Below are positions 37,390 to 49,470 of a stretch of 64,000 bases of DNA, in pieces. The first letter of the stretch is position 1. Each line of letters begins with the position of its first letter. The DNA comes from Epiperipatus broadwayi (Eukaryota > Onychophora > Udeonychophora > Euonychophora > Peripatidae). Both the position numbers and the translations under genes were made by a program. Location of the stretch: contig JAQFVV010006200.1 in assembly GCA_028023455.1 (NCBI GenBank), positions 4,629,860 to 4,693,859 on the forward strand, written 5' to 3'. The notes beneath the pieces are model-generated. The model made no database searches, had not been told where the DNA came from, and worked only from the letters and a program-made list of their open reading frames with translations.

Positions 37390-39700
37390 ATATTATTATT
37401 ATTATATGATTCAGTTCCACATTAATCTTTAGCAATAATATGAATAGATTTTTTCTGATGTAAAGGAATATTTTATGATTTTTTTTTTTTTTTAAAATAG
37501 TAAAATAATAAGAATAAGAATCAAAAAGTTATCCTAAAGTTTTTAATATATATATATAATTTGATTTACTATTTTTTTTTTTTTTCAAAAAAAAAAAAAA
37601 GCGGTAAACGCATCATCCCTATAATGCCAAAAAGTAAATTTCAAATTCAGGCCGGATGATCTTTAGAATTTTTTTCTAGATCATAAGTATATTTATTTAT
37701 AGATAATCGGTCCAAAGCCATCCAATTAGCCGTACAATGTTATTCGCAAATAAGTATATGGCTATTATTAACTGGAGGTAAAGTTATCAAGGTAATCAAG
37801 ATTGGTCAGATGAGTCACTGCACGCTGACCATTGGGGAGAATAGTGTCATGAACTCCATGGTTTTACTTATAAGCAATAGTAAAAAAAGGATATGAAAAA
37901 CAAAAAATGAAATAAATTACAAATTAAAATATGATTATTAAAATATTTATCAAAAGAGAGAGTGAGAGAAAGGTAGATATACTTTTGTGATTATTGTTTA
38001 CTCAATTAACTGAGTCGTAGTTTGGTGCAGATTCTGAAATCTTACAATCCATAGATCGTTGTCCAGTATTCTTATATATATATAAACTTATGATTACGAG
38101 CAATAAATTATTCGATTATTATAATTATCGCAACCCTAAGTAAAATATAATAATAATAAAAAAAATAGATATTTTAACCAAATTCTTAAAAATAAAATTA
38201 AAATTAGTTAGTACTTTTATTTATTTATTTAATCAGAAATTAAAATGTCTATCGTACAGCGGTGACGAAATCTCCTTTTCCCCATACGAATGTAAAGGGA
38301 GAACTAAAAACGCTCTTTACAAATTTGTTTTCTTCACATTGTAAATATTGAAAAGATTTTAAATTTACCGGATATATAATTAAAAAATATGTATACAGTA
38401 TGTGGGTGTGTATGAAGATTTTACGATTAATAATGCGATTAATTATAACGTGCTTAATATATTGTTCAATTATTTATTTACATAACTTTTCTAATCAATT
38501 ATTTCAAGTTGCTAAAGATTAAATTCTATCTTTTAAAAAGTTCTAATTACAGATTATAATATTGCATTAAGAGAATTTGAGTTGAAAACTGTTTAAATAC
38601 TTATTATTATTCTTGTTATTGGTTTATAATTAAAGACTAGACATAAAACTTTAAAGAAGAAAACACACGTTTATATGTAATTTAGATTGACAAACCAGTT
38701 AAGTTACCCTAACGTTAAAAAAAAAAGGCTGTGGTTTTGAATGAAACGAAGACTGGTTGTAAGTAATAAGAAATATTTCAATATATTTAACAATTGCTGA
38801 TTTCAAGTGGCGATTTTAAGAATCAAATGTTAAAGGGAATAATAAAAATTGAAAATATTTCCTCTACATTTCATTTAAACATTTATAAAAATTAAGCAAA
38901 CTTTATATGATTTATTTTAAAACTTTTCATTATTATTATCATTTTATAAATATCAAAAATAAATTCACGCACACTTACATACATTACCTTTTCTAAATTA
39001 TTCTTTATTTGTAATCATTTATATGTACGTATTAAATTTTGTATCAAAGCAGAAAGAATAACTACATTAATTAACGGATACGTCTTTGGATACCAAAAAA
39101 AGAAAGCAAAAGTTTGGACCAAAAGTTTATGTTGAAATGGAAGAGAAAATATGAAGAAGATCAGGAAAAAACAAATTCGCGGAACGTGGGAAAAAATATA
39201 GGTGAGGGACTGCCAGAGATTTTTTTTGTTTGTTCGTAAAAGATCTTTTGATGATAAGAACGGGCGGATATGACGATCGATAATGAAGAGCGTATATTAA
39301 AATACTGTAGGGGGGGGGGTAATAGTACTGGGAAAATGTATTAGCGATTGTAGATTGAAAAAGATAATAGAGGGAAGAAATAATTAGATTTACTACGTAT
39401 GTAACACTTTTTAAGAGGAAGAAAGAAAGAATGTTTAACGCGATCAATAGAAACTTTGGAATATGGCCCATGGATAGAAATTTGTGACTTCTTTAAAAAG
39501 AAACCAATTTACATCAAATCACATGATTAAGAGATAAGTAAATAGTACTTGATCTTCATGTGATGCACTTTTTGTCAAAACTTGTTATTCTTTTAACTCA
39601 ATTTATTATATCATCTCAAATTTAGAATTACATTTTAAACTTTTAAATGAGTTATACTAACAGAATTTATAATGTAGAAACTTTTCTGAGAAGTATTATT
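37390..39700. other. No recognised gene; CpG-containing patches
   Basis: No family was recognised. Two patches differ from the background: about 38245-38320 and about 39060-39320, both with more CG dinucleotides. In the second, a plus-strand frame starting TDTSLDTKKRKQKFGPKVYV ends in a stop after MEEKI, and a GTGAGG follows further on, which could be a splice donor. A nine-G run lies near 39309. The 114-codon minus-strand frame at 39127-39471 is hydrophobic and looks like chance. Confidence 0.35.
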
Positions 39701-39721
39701 TACTTTTCCACAGATTAATTA

Positions 39722-40500
39722 TATTTTAATCCAGAATATAATGCATCCCAGAAGTAGTATCATAGAGTTTTTTTAGATAAAAAAAAATATTTATAATGAA
39801 ATGAAGATTATTAAAGTCATCTAGATTTTGCAGATTATGAAATGGTTTTTGCAAATAATGCTTCAGAACTTCAGGAAATGTTGCAATAAAAGGGGGTGGG
39901 TTGGGGTTAAAGATAAATAATAACAAGACCAAAGGAATGTTCAATGGATTTTATAAGCAGAAGTAAACGGATTGATAATTATGAATTAAAAGAAGCTAAC
40001 AAGTACAATACCTTGATAAGATTATTAACACCAACCATAATGGATGAACTTAATCAAGAGAATTAAATTTAGATGGAATGTTTTGATAAAAATAATTGTA
40101 TCTTAAATCGAAATATGCTTAAGTATGTTTGAAAAGTAAAGTTTTTAATAGATGTATGTTTTCAGTTGTTACTGATAGATCTGATTTGGACACCAACAGC
40201 AGATCAATACAGACTTCAGATTACTCAACAAAGTAAGAAGAGAATAAAAAAAAACGAAATATACGAATGAGAGAATGATTTCATTTAAAAAAATTAAGAA
40301 ATTAAAATTGCTTGAAAGATGGTAATGGATGACAAGTGAAATTTATAATAAAATCTCAAGAGATAATAAAAGATCTAGAAAGGGATCACGTGTGAGATGA
40401 ATGAATTAAATAAGGCAATTTTCTTGGTTAAAACTGGATTAAACTTTGAGAGACTTTTATCCTGTAGTAGAACGATAAAGGCAAACTAACCATGAATATG
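39722..40500 (+). mobile_element. LINE C, 5'-truncated decayed copy 3
   Basis: Colinear blocks match the RT C-terminal half of the young LINE C. These are CATCTAGATTTTGCAGATTA (HLDFAD region, 39818), VFANNASELQEML (39847-39885), then GLKINNNKTKGMFNGF with one shift. Later come ETWT- and WIKL-like remnants and a C-terminal GETFI/RDFYPVVER-like end near 40450. Stops and shifts are numerous. There is no clear tail or duplication. Confidence 0.8.
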
Positions 40501-40509
40501 ACGTGAAAG

Positions 40510-42130
40510 CATCCAAAGTATGCTCTGTACAATAAATATTATTAAATTTTATATTTAAATCCTGTATGAGTATTTTTTCACATTAATATATATATATATA
40601 AGGTTGAATGTGTGGATATAAATGAAATGATTGCTGTTATAGAGAATGAATAATTTACTTTTAAAAAGATGATATATAGGTAAACTAAACTATTGTAGAT
40701 TTAAGACTATTCAATTATCATTACCATACCCAAGAGAAATAATAGAAAACCATTATGTTTACCAGGAATGAAAATTTCCAATATGCAATTTTAGAGAATT
40801 TGTTTTATCCTCTAGTTAATAATAAACTTTATATCTATTTTCACCAAGTATTAGATAATTAGCTAAATTGTCTGTGAACAGGTTATTTTTAAAAAATTAT
40901 AATTATTGGAGTTTGAAATTTTTTTCCAAGTTTTACTTGGTCTAGACGTACACACGCACGTATATAAAGACCGATCAAAATAGTCTAGCATCCCTTATGA
41001 AACTAAATTGAGTGTACTATTTTACATACTATTTATTACAAAAGTATAAAATAAGCATTTTTTAAAACATATTAAAATATAAAAAAATATTACTAATTAT
41101 TTTCATTACGAACTTTTTTTTAAAATACTACACCAACAAAAATAGTAGTGTATGGATGGATGTGTAAGGAAGGGAATAGACTATACAGCAGTTGAAATTT
41201 GTCTCAAATTAATTAAATACTCAGCCACAGAAAGGGCAATTCTATATTCTGCAAAAAGCCAGGAATAGAGGTTCTTGTTCTCCAGATGTGAAGATTTTTC
41301 AGATGTGTTCTTGATTTTTCATCAGATGTACAATATTTAGAGAATAATCTAAGTCTCAAAATCATATGAGTGTCGATCATTAAAAGCAAAACAAAAAAAA
41401 AAAACGTAATTGAACATGATACTTTTGTGTTCAAATTATTCTTATTTAAAAGGTCATGTATATATACATTAAACTCCCTGCTCAAAGGAAGCCGAGACAT
41501 TTAGATTTTGAGGCTCTAAATCCAAGCAACGTTTGATCATTATGAGTGGTAGTTTTACAACATTTTAACAAAAATTTATTTAAAAACCTCAATATTAAAG
41601 ATAGGTCATAAATTTTAATATTACTTCATTTAAATAAATAGATTTGTCGATTCCATGTATCATTTTCTGGAGTTCAAGGATGTAGATTTTTCTCTATGTA
41701 TTGTACAAAAAAAGAATATTTAGAATAAACGTAGTATTACATTTACATTACCTTGCAATTTATGTATTTATTGTTTATGTTGAAATAATATCTTACCAAC
41801 CCATATGGAATTTATTTATATAAATAAAATGTTGACATTTTCATAATCCGTAAATAACCCAAACATATATGTGAAGCAATTAGGCTACTTTTTTTTCCCT
41901 TTAAGCCCTGAATAAATTCTTTAATTGTGGAATTTTTGTTTTTTATAAAATGTTATATAATAAAATTTAATTGTATTAAATGACTTGTGAGATGATTGGA
42001 CAGTTATTGTCATTGGAATATGAAGACAGTAATTACTGCAAATTGTCATTATTTTTGCAGCACTCCATGGCATTAAATTTAGCCAATTATTATTTTTACT
42101 ATTATTTATTTGTACCTTTTAAAAAATATA
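40510..42130. other. AT-rich DNA, nothing recognised
   Basis: No family or gene seen. The minus-strand 95-codon frame at 41213-41500 has no recognisable motif. Confidence 0.5.
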
Positions 42131-42139
42131 TAATTCTCA

Positions 42140-42260
42140 GAAATTCATAAAAAATTCGAGCGCCTAAAACGACAGGCTGGGCCGCAACCCATGGACCTTA
42201 AGGTTGGGTGTATTCTACTATTTTATCAAAGTTTGCATTGCAAATAAACAATAAAATATA
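42140..42260 (-). mobile_element. tRNA-like SINE, family F
   Basis: On the minus strand the head reads TAGAATACACCCAACCTTAA, then GGTCCATGGGTTGCGGCCC, a good B-box-like end. The body AGCGCCTAA and TTCATAAAAA parts are shared with 35.7 kb. The phrase GCTGGGCC(G/T)CAA(C/T)CCATGG is shared on the plus strand with the copy at 44302. It sits at a local GC maximum. Confidence 0.6.
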
Positions 42261-42489
42261 CCATATTAAACAAGATTCCATAGAAATAATATTCAGGAAT
42301 AGGGTTCTGCAGATTTTATAAGTTTGAAATCTTATTGAACTATTTCTTACATTGAAAGGGAAATAAACAATACTATGTTATTTTAGAAAAAAAATAAAAA
42401 AGAGAGAGAGATTTAATTATAAATATTTGCCTAAAGATTTACGAAAATGGTATTACATTTATTTACTGAACTATTTTTATCAACTACTT

Positions 42490-42945
42490 GAATTATTAAA
42501 TGGTTTAAAAAAAAATTAAACTTTGTTTATATCTTTCCAAATACATTCTAACGTTAATAATAATCATCAATTTCAAACATGTTTAATACAGAGCAGAGTG
42601 AATGAAGGTCTCTCCAAGATCTTTGTGTCCTAGTTTCAAATCTCCACATTACTCTAACAACAACTTTCTTAGTAATGACATGTTGGACTTTTATTGTCTA
42701 ATATTAATCATTAAATGTATTTTAGAAAAATTCAAACTTTATTTAAACTTTCCAAATACATTGATCTGTTAGCAATAGCACACAGGCTAGTAGTATATCA
42801 CACAACATTTCAAATGAGCTTATTTTCCCCTCCCCTTTAGGTATTACTGATATAACTAATGACAGTACTAACATGGGAATCGAACTTGGATCTTTAGACC
42901 ATGAACATTGAATTTAAGATAAGGCTCTAACTAACTAAAATATTC
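42490..42945 (-). mobile_element. tRNA-derived SINE, family B, copy 1 with a second partial unit
   Basis: On the minus strand, starting near 42945, the tRNA-like head has TTAGTTAGTTAGAGCC (A box) and CAAGTTCGATTCCCATG (B box). The body contains GTATTTGGAAAGTTTAAATA and TTAATATTAGAC. The same head and body occur at 43790-44095 and 60277-60565. A second partial body (42490-42560) repeats the CTTTCCAAATACATT stretch, so the copy may be a partial dimer. Confidence 0.75.
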
Positions 42946-42959
42946 TGCTAAAGGCAATA

Positions 42960-43550
42960 GTCAATAGAACATCATATAATCACCTGTGAGGGTCCTCTTG
43001 ATTTCTTCACTTTTTCTAAGAGCAAGATTAATTAGTGGCATCCAGATATTATGTATTATCACACTAAAATTATGTTGTTGTTTTTTTGCCATTTTTATGT
43101 GAGCAGCTTCTTTGAATTTTCTTCTCTGTATTTCTTCTTCTCTATCCAATATTTTTTATTTTCCCAATCAAACATATGTTCATTAATACATGGTCTGCTA
43201 CTTTGGATATATTTGTGTTCTCTTTTCTAATTATCAGTTTGTGCTCCTTTAATCATTTTTCAATGGGGTGAATTTTTTCATCATTTGCATGGTATTTCAG
43301 AGGGGCAGATTTTGTATTTCTATATTTCAAGTTTAAGTTTTGTAGATGTTAGAATTCTTCATAGTGTGAAATTACTTTGGAAAAACTATTCTAATATCAT
43401 AATGATTGCATATTTTCTTTAATTTGTCTGTTATTCCTGGTATGTATGGATATAGTATAGTACCAATAATTGTTTTTTCTTTTGATGTTTATTTTCTTTG
43501 TCTATTTAAGATCTTTTTAATAACAGGTGGAAGATAATTATTCTTCATGA
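42960..43550 (-). pseudogene. Penelope-like element C-terminal region with GIY-YIG endonuclease relic
   Basis: On the minus strand the translation runs in order: LMKNNYLPPVIKKIL, then TILYPYIPGITDKLKKICNH followed by YDIRIVFPK, a worn linker, EHKYIQSSRP-type residues, and HMFDWENKK. The open frame 43149-42961 then gives DREEEIQRRKFKEAAHIKM with a final IWMPLINLAL. This is the connector and GIY-YIG C-terminal pattern of Penelope-like elements: LPY.PG....I..I....I..VF, later ..DW....., R..KEA..I and final W..L. The GIY and YIG signatures are lost in the damaged centre. It is a pseudogene interrupted by shifts and a C/G run (plus strand 43569-43578). Confidence 0.75.
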
Positions 43551-43789
43551 GAGTTTGTTTTATGTAGACCCCCCCCCCGTCTCTGGTTTCTGAACAAACT
43601 TGACAGAGAGAAAAAAGTACAAAGAAAAAAATCCAAAACAGCTGTTCACATAACAATGTCAAATAACCACTTAAGTCAGCCTAGTATGATAATACATAAT
43701 GTCTGAAAGTCACTAGTTAATTTAGTTCTTAGAAAAAGAAAAATCAGAAGATCCCTCCCAGATAAGTACATGAAATTTGTACTGATTGT

Positions 43790-44095
43790 TGCTTTTAGCA
43801 GAATATCTCAGGTGTTACAACCTCATCTTAAATTCAATATCCATGAATCTAAAGATCCAGGTTTGATTTCCACATTGGTCCTGGTCAGGTCAACAACACT
43901 TAAAGAAGTGAGAATAATAATATTATTCAAAACATTGTGTTATATACTAACCTGTATGATATTACTAATACTTAAATGTATTTGGAAAGTTTTAATCAGT
44001 TAAAATTGTTCTAAAAGATATTTAATATTAGATGATAAAAATAATTCAACACATAATTACTACTAAAATACCACCCATCATAAAGCTTCAGACAA
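43790..44095 (+). mobile_element. tRNA-derived SINE, family B, copy 2
   Basis: The head reads GAATATCTCAGGTGTTACAA, later CTTAAATTCAATATCCATGA, with a B-box-like CAGGTTTGATTTCC. The body holds GTATTTGGAAAGTTTTAATC, TTTAATATTAGATGAT and AATACCA(C/T)C. The match to 60277-60565 covers the whole length. The 77-codon frame here is a chance reading. Confidence 0.75.
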
Positions 44096-44279
44096 ACAAT
44101 TTTCTTATCTTAATCACCCATCTGGCATGTAATCTGTTCTTAAATTTTTTTAAATCTTTTGGAATCCACTTAATTTTTATTAGACTAATAGTCAAATATA
44201 TTTGATAAGATATAAATAAAATTTGAATTTTTGTGGAATAATAATTGAATGGTTTATGGAATGAGTGTGTTTTAAGAAA

Positions 44280-44400
44280 TTGGAGCATTGGAGTGATAAA
44301 GCTGGGCCTCAATCCATGGTCTTTCAGCTCTAGAGTCTATCATTTTTCCATTACACAAATCATGTAAGACAGAAAAATATTTGAGTGCTTTATTACTCAG
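44280..44400 (-). mobile_element. tRNA-like SINE, family F, copy with extended body
   Basis: On the minus strand the head is ATGATTTGTGTAATGGAAAA, then ATGATAGACTCTAGAGCTGA, then AAGACCATGGATTGAGGCCC. It aligns with the 26.94-kb fragment and with the 42.2-kb head. It lies next to family B copy 2. Confidence 0.6.
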
Positions 44401-44494
44401 GAAAACTTTGAACTTTAATTAAATGATCAGGGATGCCACATGTGGATATGCAGATTATACCCCACACGAAGGTGCTTCATTAAGAGGAGCACAC

Positions 44495-44925
44495 TGCGTT
44501 ACATAGTAATTAATAAAATGTATATGTAAATGAAAATGTTTAGATGTCCAAATCCCTTTATTGTTAGAAACACGATCTGATTGTAAATATTTTTTTTATT
44601 TAAATAGGAAAGGATTATTTTTTTAATTTAATTTTGCGACTATTGCTCAAAATATACTGTATATTATATACTCTTCCATTGCACTAAACCAAACAGACTA
44701 TTATCTGTTACCACAATAATTAATAAAATTGACATATAAATGAAAATGTTTAGATTTCAGAATTACTTTTGTTTAAATACCCTAATTTATATTTAAAAAA
44801 TAACACATTACTAGTAATAATTTATTTGAAAATAAACTTATTAAAAAATATTGCCTATGTTAATTACAATAATTCTGCAGTACACTGGACAACAGTCGTA
44901 CAATAGGTAATTAAATTTATTAGTC
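44495..44925 (+). repeat. Short tandem array, period about 190-210 bp
   Basis: Landmarks AGTAATTAATAAAATG (44505), ATAATTAATAAAATTG (44716) and GGTAATTAAATTTATT (44906) start three units. Units 1 and 2 share AAATGAAAATGTTTAGAT about 20 bp later. The junction phrases GCACTAAACCAAACAGAC (about 44682) and GCAGTACACTGGACAACAG (about 44877) also correspond. The array is diverged and non-coding. Confidence 0.6.
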
Positions 44926-45399
44926 ATAGTGTGTTTGGTATAATGCAGCACTAGAATGTTTTTCTCTAAAATAAAGGATTCTGAAATTTGTTCTGGTGTT
45001 GTCTCAAATAATTTTTTTACTACCGATATTACCTTTTTTAAAAAATATCAACATTATATTTTTGTTTTAAATATAAATTTTTTTTTTTACTAATCTGCTT
45101 TTTTTTTTTAGATTTGAATTGTCATGGGATTACTTGCCCAGCTAAAAACTCATAATTAATACATAACATTACCCAAACATATGATGATGCAAATCCAAGG
45201 AAAACGGAATTAGTAAAGCATATATAATTTTTAAAAAGATTATTGCACACCAAGATATTTAATTCTTAACAAATTTCATGATAATGGTATCATTATTTAA
45301 TACCACTATGTTGATTGTAAAAGCTATTGATGACATCACTTTAAATGGCTTTTAAATAATGACTCTATTGGGGAAAGTGCCTTAAAATTTGTTGTCTTT

Positions 45400-46856
45400 A
45401 CCTGGGTCTCATTTTATAAGGTAGATATGTTCCACAGAAAACCCTCATTAAAAAAAATCGCACAAAAAAATAGACTTAACTTACCTTGAAAAATGGGGAA
45501 ACAGTTTCAAAATTTTCAAAAATCGCATAAAAGCAAAACAACAAGTAAACTTACTTTAAAATTCGCATAAAAAAAAAGGAAATAAAGTATGACTAATAAA
45601 AAATTTCAAATATTGAAAGAAAAAAATACAAGACAAACTTTTTTTATTAACTATTTAATTTTATTCAAAACAATGTGTTTTTATGTGTAATTTATTTTAC
45701 ATTTTTTCATATATATTTTAATCATTACGCTATTTGACAATATGTGTTTCATTTGTGAGCTGGTAAGAAATCAGATTTTTCACAAGAGGATGTACAACTA
45801 GCGCCACCTTCAGTCTTGTGCTGTGTTAATGGTTTCCTATTGACAATGTAATCGGTGATTAAACTTTGAGATGATGATTTTACTAATCGTTTATGAAGCT
45901 CGCGATATCCAGACTGCTATGTCTAGCTCTTAGAGAATGCACTTCCACTAGTGCAACTATATATATAACACATTTCTACAAGTGTGTTAATTTTTTTTTA
46001 TACACGTATATACACATGGAGAAACTTTTAGTCAGAAAAAAGTTACAAGTAAAAAATTTTAAAAACTTTTAAAGATATGTTCTTTTTAAATAGAAAATAA
46101 AAGTTATAACTTTTTTCTGTCTAAAAGTTTCTCTATGTATATATGTGCATAAAAGAAAATATAAACATACATAACACAGACATACAACTACTATTTAGCT
46201 CTTGTTGGAATTTAAGAGCTTGTTCATTGTAGCAAACTCAGATTTCAGCATTTTGTCTCACACATCAACGTAAAATATATGATTAAATGATTATTACTGA
46301 TCAAAAAAATAATAAATTTGACAGATATTTTTGTTTACTACTGAAATAAATTTTAAATGTTCACATTTTGTTTTTATAAATATAAAAAAAATGAGATCGC
46401 AATCCAAACAAAAAGATTATAGAAAGATTATTTTCAGTTTATAAAATCTTTGTTATTTCTTATTACATATTTTTTAAAAATCTAAAAGAATATTTATTTA
46501 TTTCTTATATATCTAATGAAATATGTTTTAAAAGTTTAAAATTTTTGAATATTTCTTGCAATATTTTTATACTGTAAGTATAAATAGATTGTTTACCTAG
46601 AAGCTAAGTTTCTAAATAGCTTCAGGCCACATTCACCTTAGCTGTTAATATAACGTTATATTTTTGAAGAAAAAAAAAGTATTTCAAGTCAAAATAAGTT
46701 ATTAATAATTTATATTTCTTGATATATAATAAATATAGTGAAATATGAACTTCTTTATCGCATAAAAGAAAACCGCATAAAAAGATATTAAGAAGAAACA
46801 TGAATGCATAACTTCAAAATCGCATTAAAAAAGTCTGCATAAACCGAGACTCAGGT
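45400..46856. mobile_element. Element of about 1.46 kb with short terminal inverted repeats and internal CGCATAAAA repeats
   Basis: The left end ACCTGGGTCTC (45400-45410) is the inverted complement, with one mismatch, of the right end GAGACTCAGGT (46846-46856). A looser match continues inward (TTTTAT). At least seven copies of a CGCA(T)AAAA motif lie near the two ends (45458, 45522, 45561, 46757, 46771, 46819, 46833), all in the same orientation. No transposase frame is visible, so it would be a non-autonomous DNA transposon or other cut-and-paste-like element. A target-site duplication is not obvious. Confidence 0.5.
46007..46143. repeat. Inverted repeat, arms about 40 bp, inside the 45.4-kb element
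   Basis: GAGAAACTTTTAGTCAGAAA and AAAGTTACAA on the left pair with TTATAACTTTTTTCTGTC and TAAAAGTTTCTC on the right, within a larger arm from 46007 to 46143. The spacer is about 50 bp, AT-rich. It may be a separate small foldback insertion. Confidence 0.75.
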
Positions 46857-47149
46857 GAATTTTAGTGAAACCAACTGGGGGGGGGGGGAGGGAAGATTGA
46901 CATAATCTATTATTAAACAAAAGAAAGTGCAAAGCACAGTAATGGCTTCTAAAAATAAAATTAAAAATGTACCAATGAAAATTTAAAATTTGTTAAGTAA
47001 ATGTAATGTAAATTTTTAACTCCAAAATATCAGACTGTATTACATGTATACAATAATGTATAATATGCACAATATATTAAATTGCAATGAAATTACAAAA
47101 AAATCAAGTCATATATCACATGACTTAATTTAATAAGCTTGTATTACAA

Positions 47150-47230
47150 ATGTTATATATAGAGTTTGCAAATAAGCTCTTGACAAGTTTTGCTTGTCAA
47201 GAGCTTATTTGCAAGCTCTATATATAACAT
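47150..47230. repeat. Near-perfect 38-bp hairpin
   Basis: Left arm 47150-47187 and right arm 47193-47230 are inverted complements with a single mismatch and a 5-base loop (TTTTG). The arms begin ATGTTATATATAGAG and centre on AAGCTCTTGACAAG. Short flanking phrases (TATTACAA to the left, GTTACAAT to the right) may be an imperfect duplication. It could be a foldback mobile element or a small-RNA-type hairpin; sequence alone does not decide. Confidence 0.9.
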
Positions 47231-48573
47231 AAGTTACAATAATAAAATAGCAAACATATAAAAAATTAAATCATGAAGTAGTGTAAATATTCTATTATTG
47301 AATGAATACTTGATAAGCCACCATTGTTATGTAAACAAGTCATGCATGAGTATAAATAATTATAATTTTTTAATGTTCTGGTGTTTCCTGTCTTTGGTTG
47401 AACAAAATTTTATAGAATTCATGTTGTATTAATTTACAAATTTTATTTAATGAGACTGGGAGCACTGGAATTTAACTTACACAAAGGTGCCTCTTATTTG
47501 TATAGTGGCCTTGGAGATAATCCTGTGTATAAATACAAAACAAATGATACAATATTGAAAAAGGGGATTATTCATAAGTATTATAATTTATTCTATAATT
47601 TATTGTACTCATGCTCATTTCTATACTCTATTGCTGTATTGCAGTGCCATCTAGTTAAGCATCAATAATCAATAAATATTTGTTATTACTGCCAACTAGA
47701 TTCCCAAATTTCCACAATTTAATGTTCTTTCTTAATGAAGATCAAAAACCAGAAACTAATCCGGTGATCTGATTTAGTGTCTATTAATTACTCAATTTTA
47801 TAAGGACAGATCTAAAGCATAGTGATAGAATGAATTAATGCTATTAATAAAGATATTAAAAGCAAACTTGGATAATCATATGATGCTTTGCATGATCTAT
47901 GTATAATTAATTGAAGCAATAGCAAATCTTCATGGACATTTATCTACTGATAAAAAAAATCGATCCATAGATGGGCTCTGTCTTTATCAAGTAATTAAAA
48001 GCAACTGAACATCCACTAATTTAACTACGTTGTTATTATTTGAATATCACTTTGTGATAGAAGTTTGTTATTTCTAAATCATGTAACTTTTAAAGCCAAA
48101 TTATAGAGATCATTTTCTCCCCATAAATAGATAACGTTTAAAATTGTCAAAAATATTGTAGATGGTACCTGGAAATTGTTTATTTATATATGTAATTAAT
48201 CTATTTTATAAATTAAAAAACTGGCAACAGACATAAGTAGAGTGTTCATAAACAGCAAGATGTGTTCTTAAAGTATAGATTTCATTTATGAATAAATATA
48301 TTACATTGTTAATATTACTCTATGTTTGGATTTGAATTTGTATTATTGTATAATTATTTATCTTCATATGATAAGAATTATTAACATTCAAAGTTTATGG
48401 TCGTTGATTGTCAATCTGAAATATAGCAAAAGTAAACTAATTGAATTGTGCCAAACTCAAATGACATTAGCAATAAAGAAATGAATAATAATCGGTTTGA
48501 TTAACTACAATTTCATTAAAAGTTTTATTTTGCTAAACTTTGTACTAAATACACAAAATTTGTGAACTTTTAT

Positions 48574-48663
48574 AGTAGTGTAGCTTAATATGTGATAAGC
48601 AGTATCTCATGAGATTTGGTGTTTAAGAAGGGGACCACAATTAATAAATAATTAGAACTTTTA
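48574..48663 (+). repeat. Direct repeat H, copy 1
   Basis: About 90 bp beginning AGTAGTGTAGCTTAATATGT and containing GATAAGCAGTATCTCATGAG and TTTAAGAAGGG. It matches 49471-49560 at nearly all positions. The two copies bracket the long foldback at 49042-49470. A faint third relative may lie at 61325-61405. Confidence 0.85.
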
Positions 48664-49041
48664 TTAATTGACTTTGGTGATACATTATTCAAATGATTGG
48701 AACTAACTTTTATTTTGAAATTTCAAGCTGATACTAAGGTAGATTATTAATATTTTCATCCAAAACTTGTCAATACTAATTTTTTAATTAACATTTCTAA
48801 TTAATTAATAATAAAATATCTTAGTTTTTCTTGAAAGAAAAAAAAATATCTTCCTATATAGGACTACTTTTTAATGCACAAAATATACTTGCAGTAAATA
48901 CATTTACATAGAATGAGTCTTTTATCACCAAATATCATATCACCCTAAGAACACACTAAGATAACAAGTTTCAAGAATTTAATGCCAACTGAAAATTCCA
49001 AGAACGCTTAAATCTATATTAAATAAAAACATACCAAACAT

Positions 49042-49470
49042 AATAGAAACACAAACTTTTAATATAAAGTTGTTTTATTGTTGTAATTATGAATTAAGCA
49101 TGCCAACCACAAAAAAAAGGTTAGTTGCAGATTGTCCATATGTGGTTTAAATTATAAAAATTCTGTCTTTTTTTTAAAGTTAATTTTATTATAATAATTC
49201 TCCTACAGTTACTGTTTGGAAATTTGTTATACTAAAGATTATATATCAACTTGATCCACAATTAACATATATTCTTTGGTATAACAAATTTCTAAACAAT
49301 AGTTGTAGGAGAATTATTATAATAATATCTACTTTTAAAAAAAGACATAATGTTTATGATTTAAACTTCGTATGGGCAATCTGCAATTAAGATTTTTTTT
49401 TTTGCTTGACATGCTTAATTTATAATTACAACACTAAAACAACTTTGTATTAAAAGTTTATGTTTCTATC
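49042..49470. repeat. Long foldback repeat, arms about 205 bp
   Basis: The left arm (49042-49250) and right arm (49262-49470) are inverted complements at an estimated 85-90% of positions. Matching pieces include AATAATTCTCCTACA on the left against TGTAGGAGAATTATT on the right, and ATTAAGCATG against CATGCTTAAT. The loop is about 11 bp. The differences show that the arms have aged separately. No frame is open across it. Confidence 0.9.

Noticed and set aside
39127-39471. 114-codon minus-strand hydrophobic frame as a membrane protein
   Set aside because: Composition follows T-rich antisense DNA; no signal peptide logic or family motif, and the plus strand looks more structured.
45400-46860. 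Helitron
   Set aside because: No TC/CTRR ends, no 3' terminal hairpin and no Rep/helicase remnant; the ends are inverted repeats instead.
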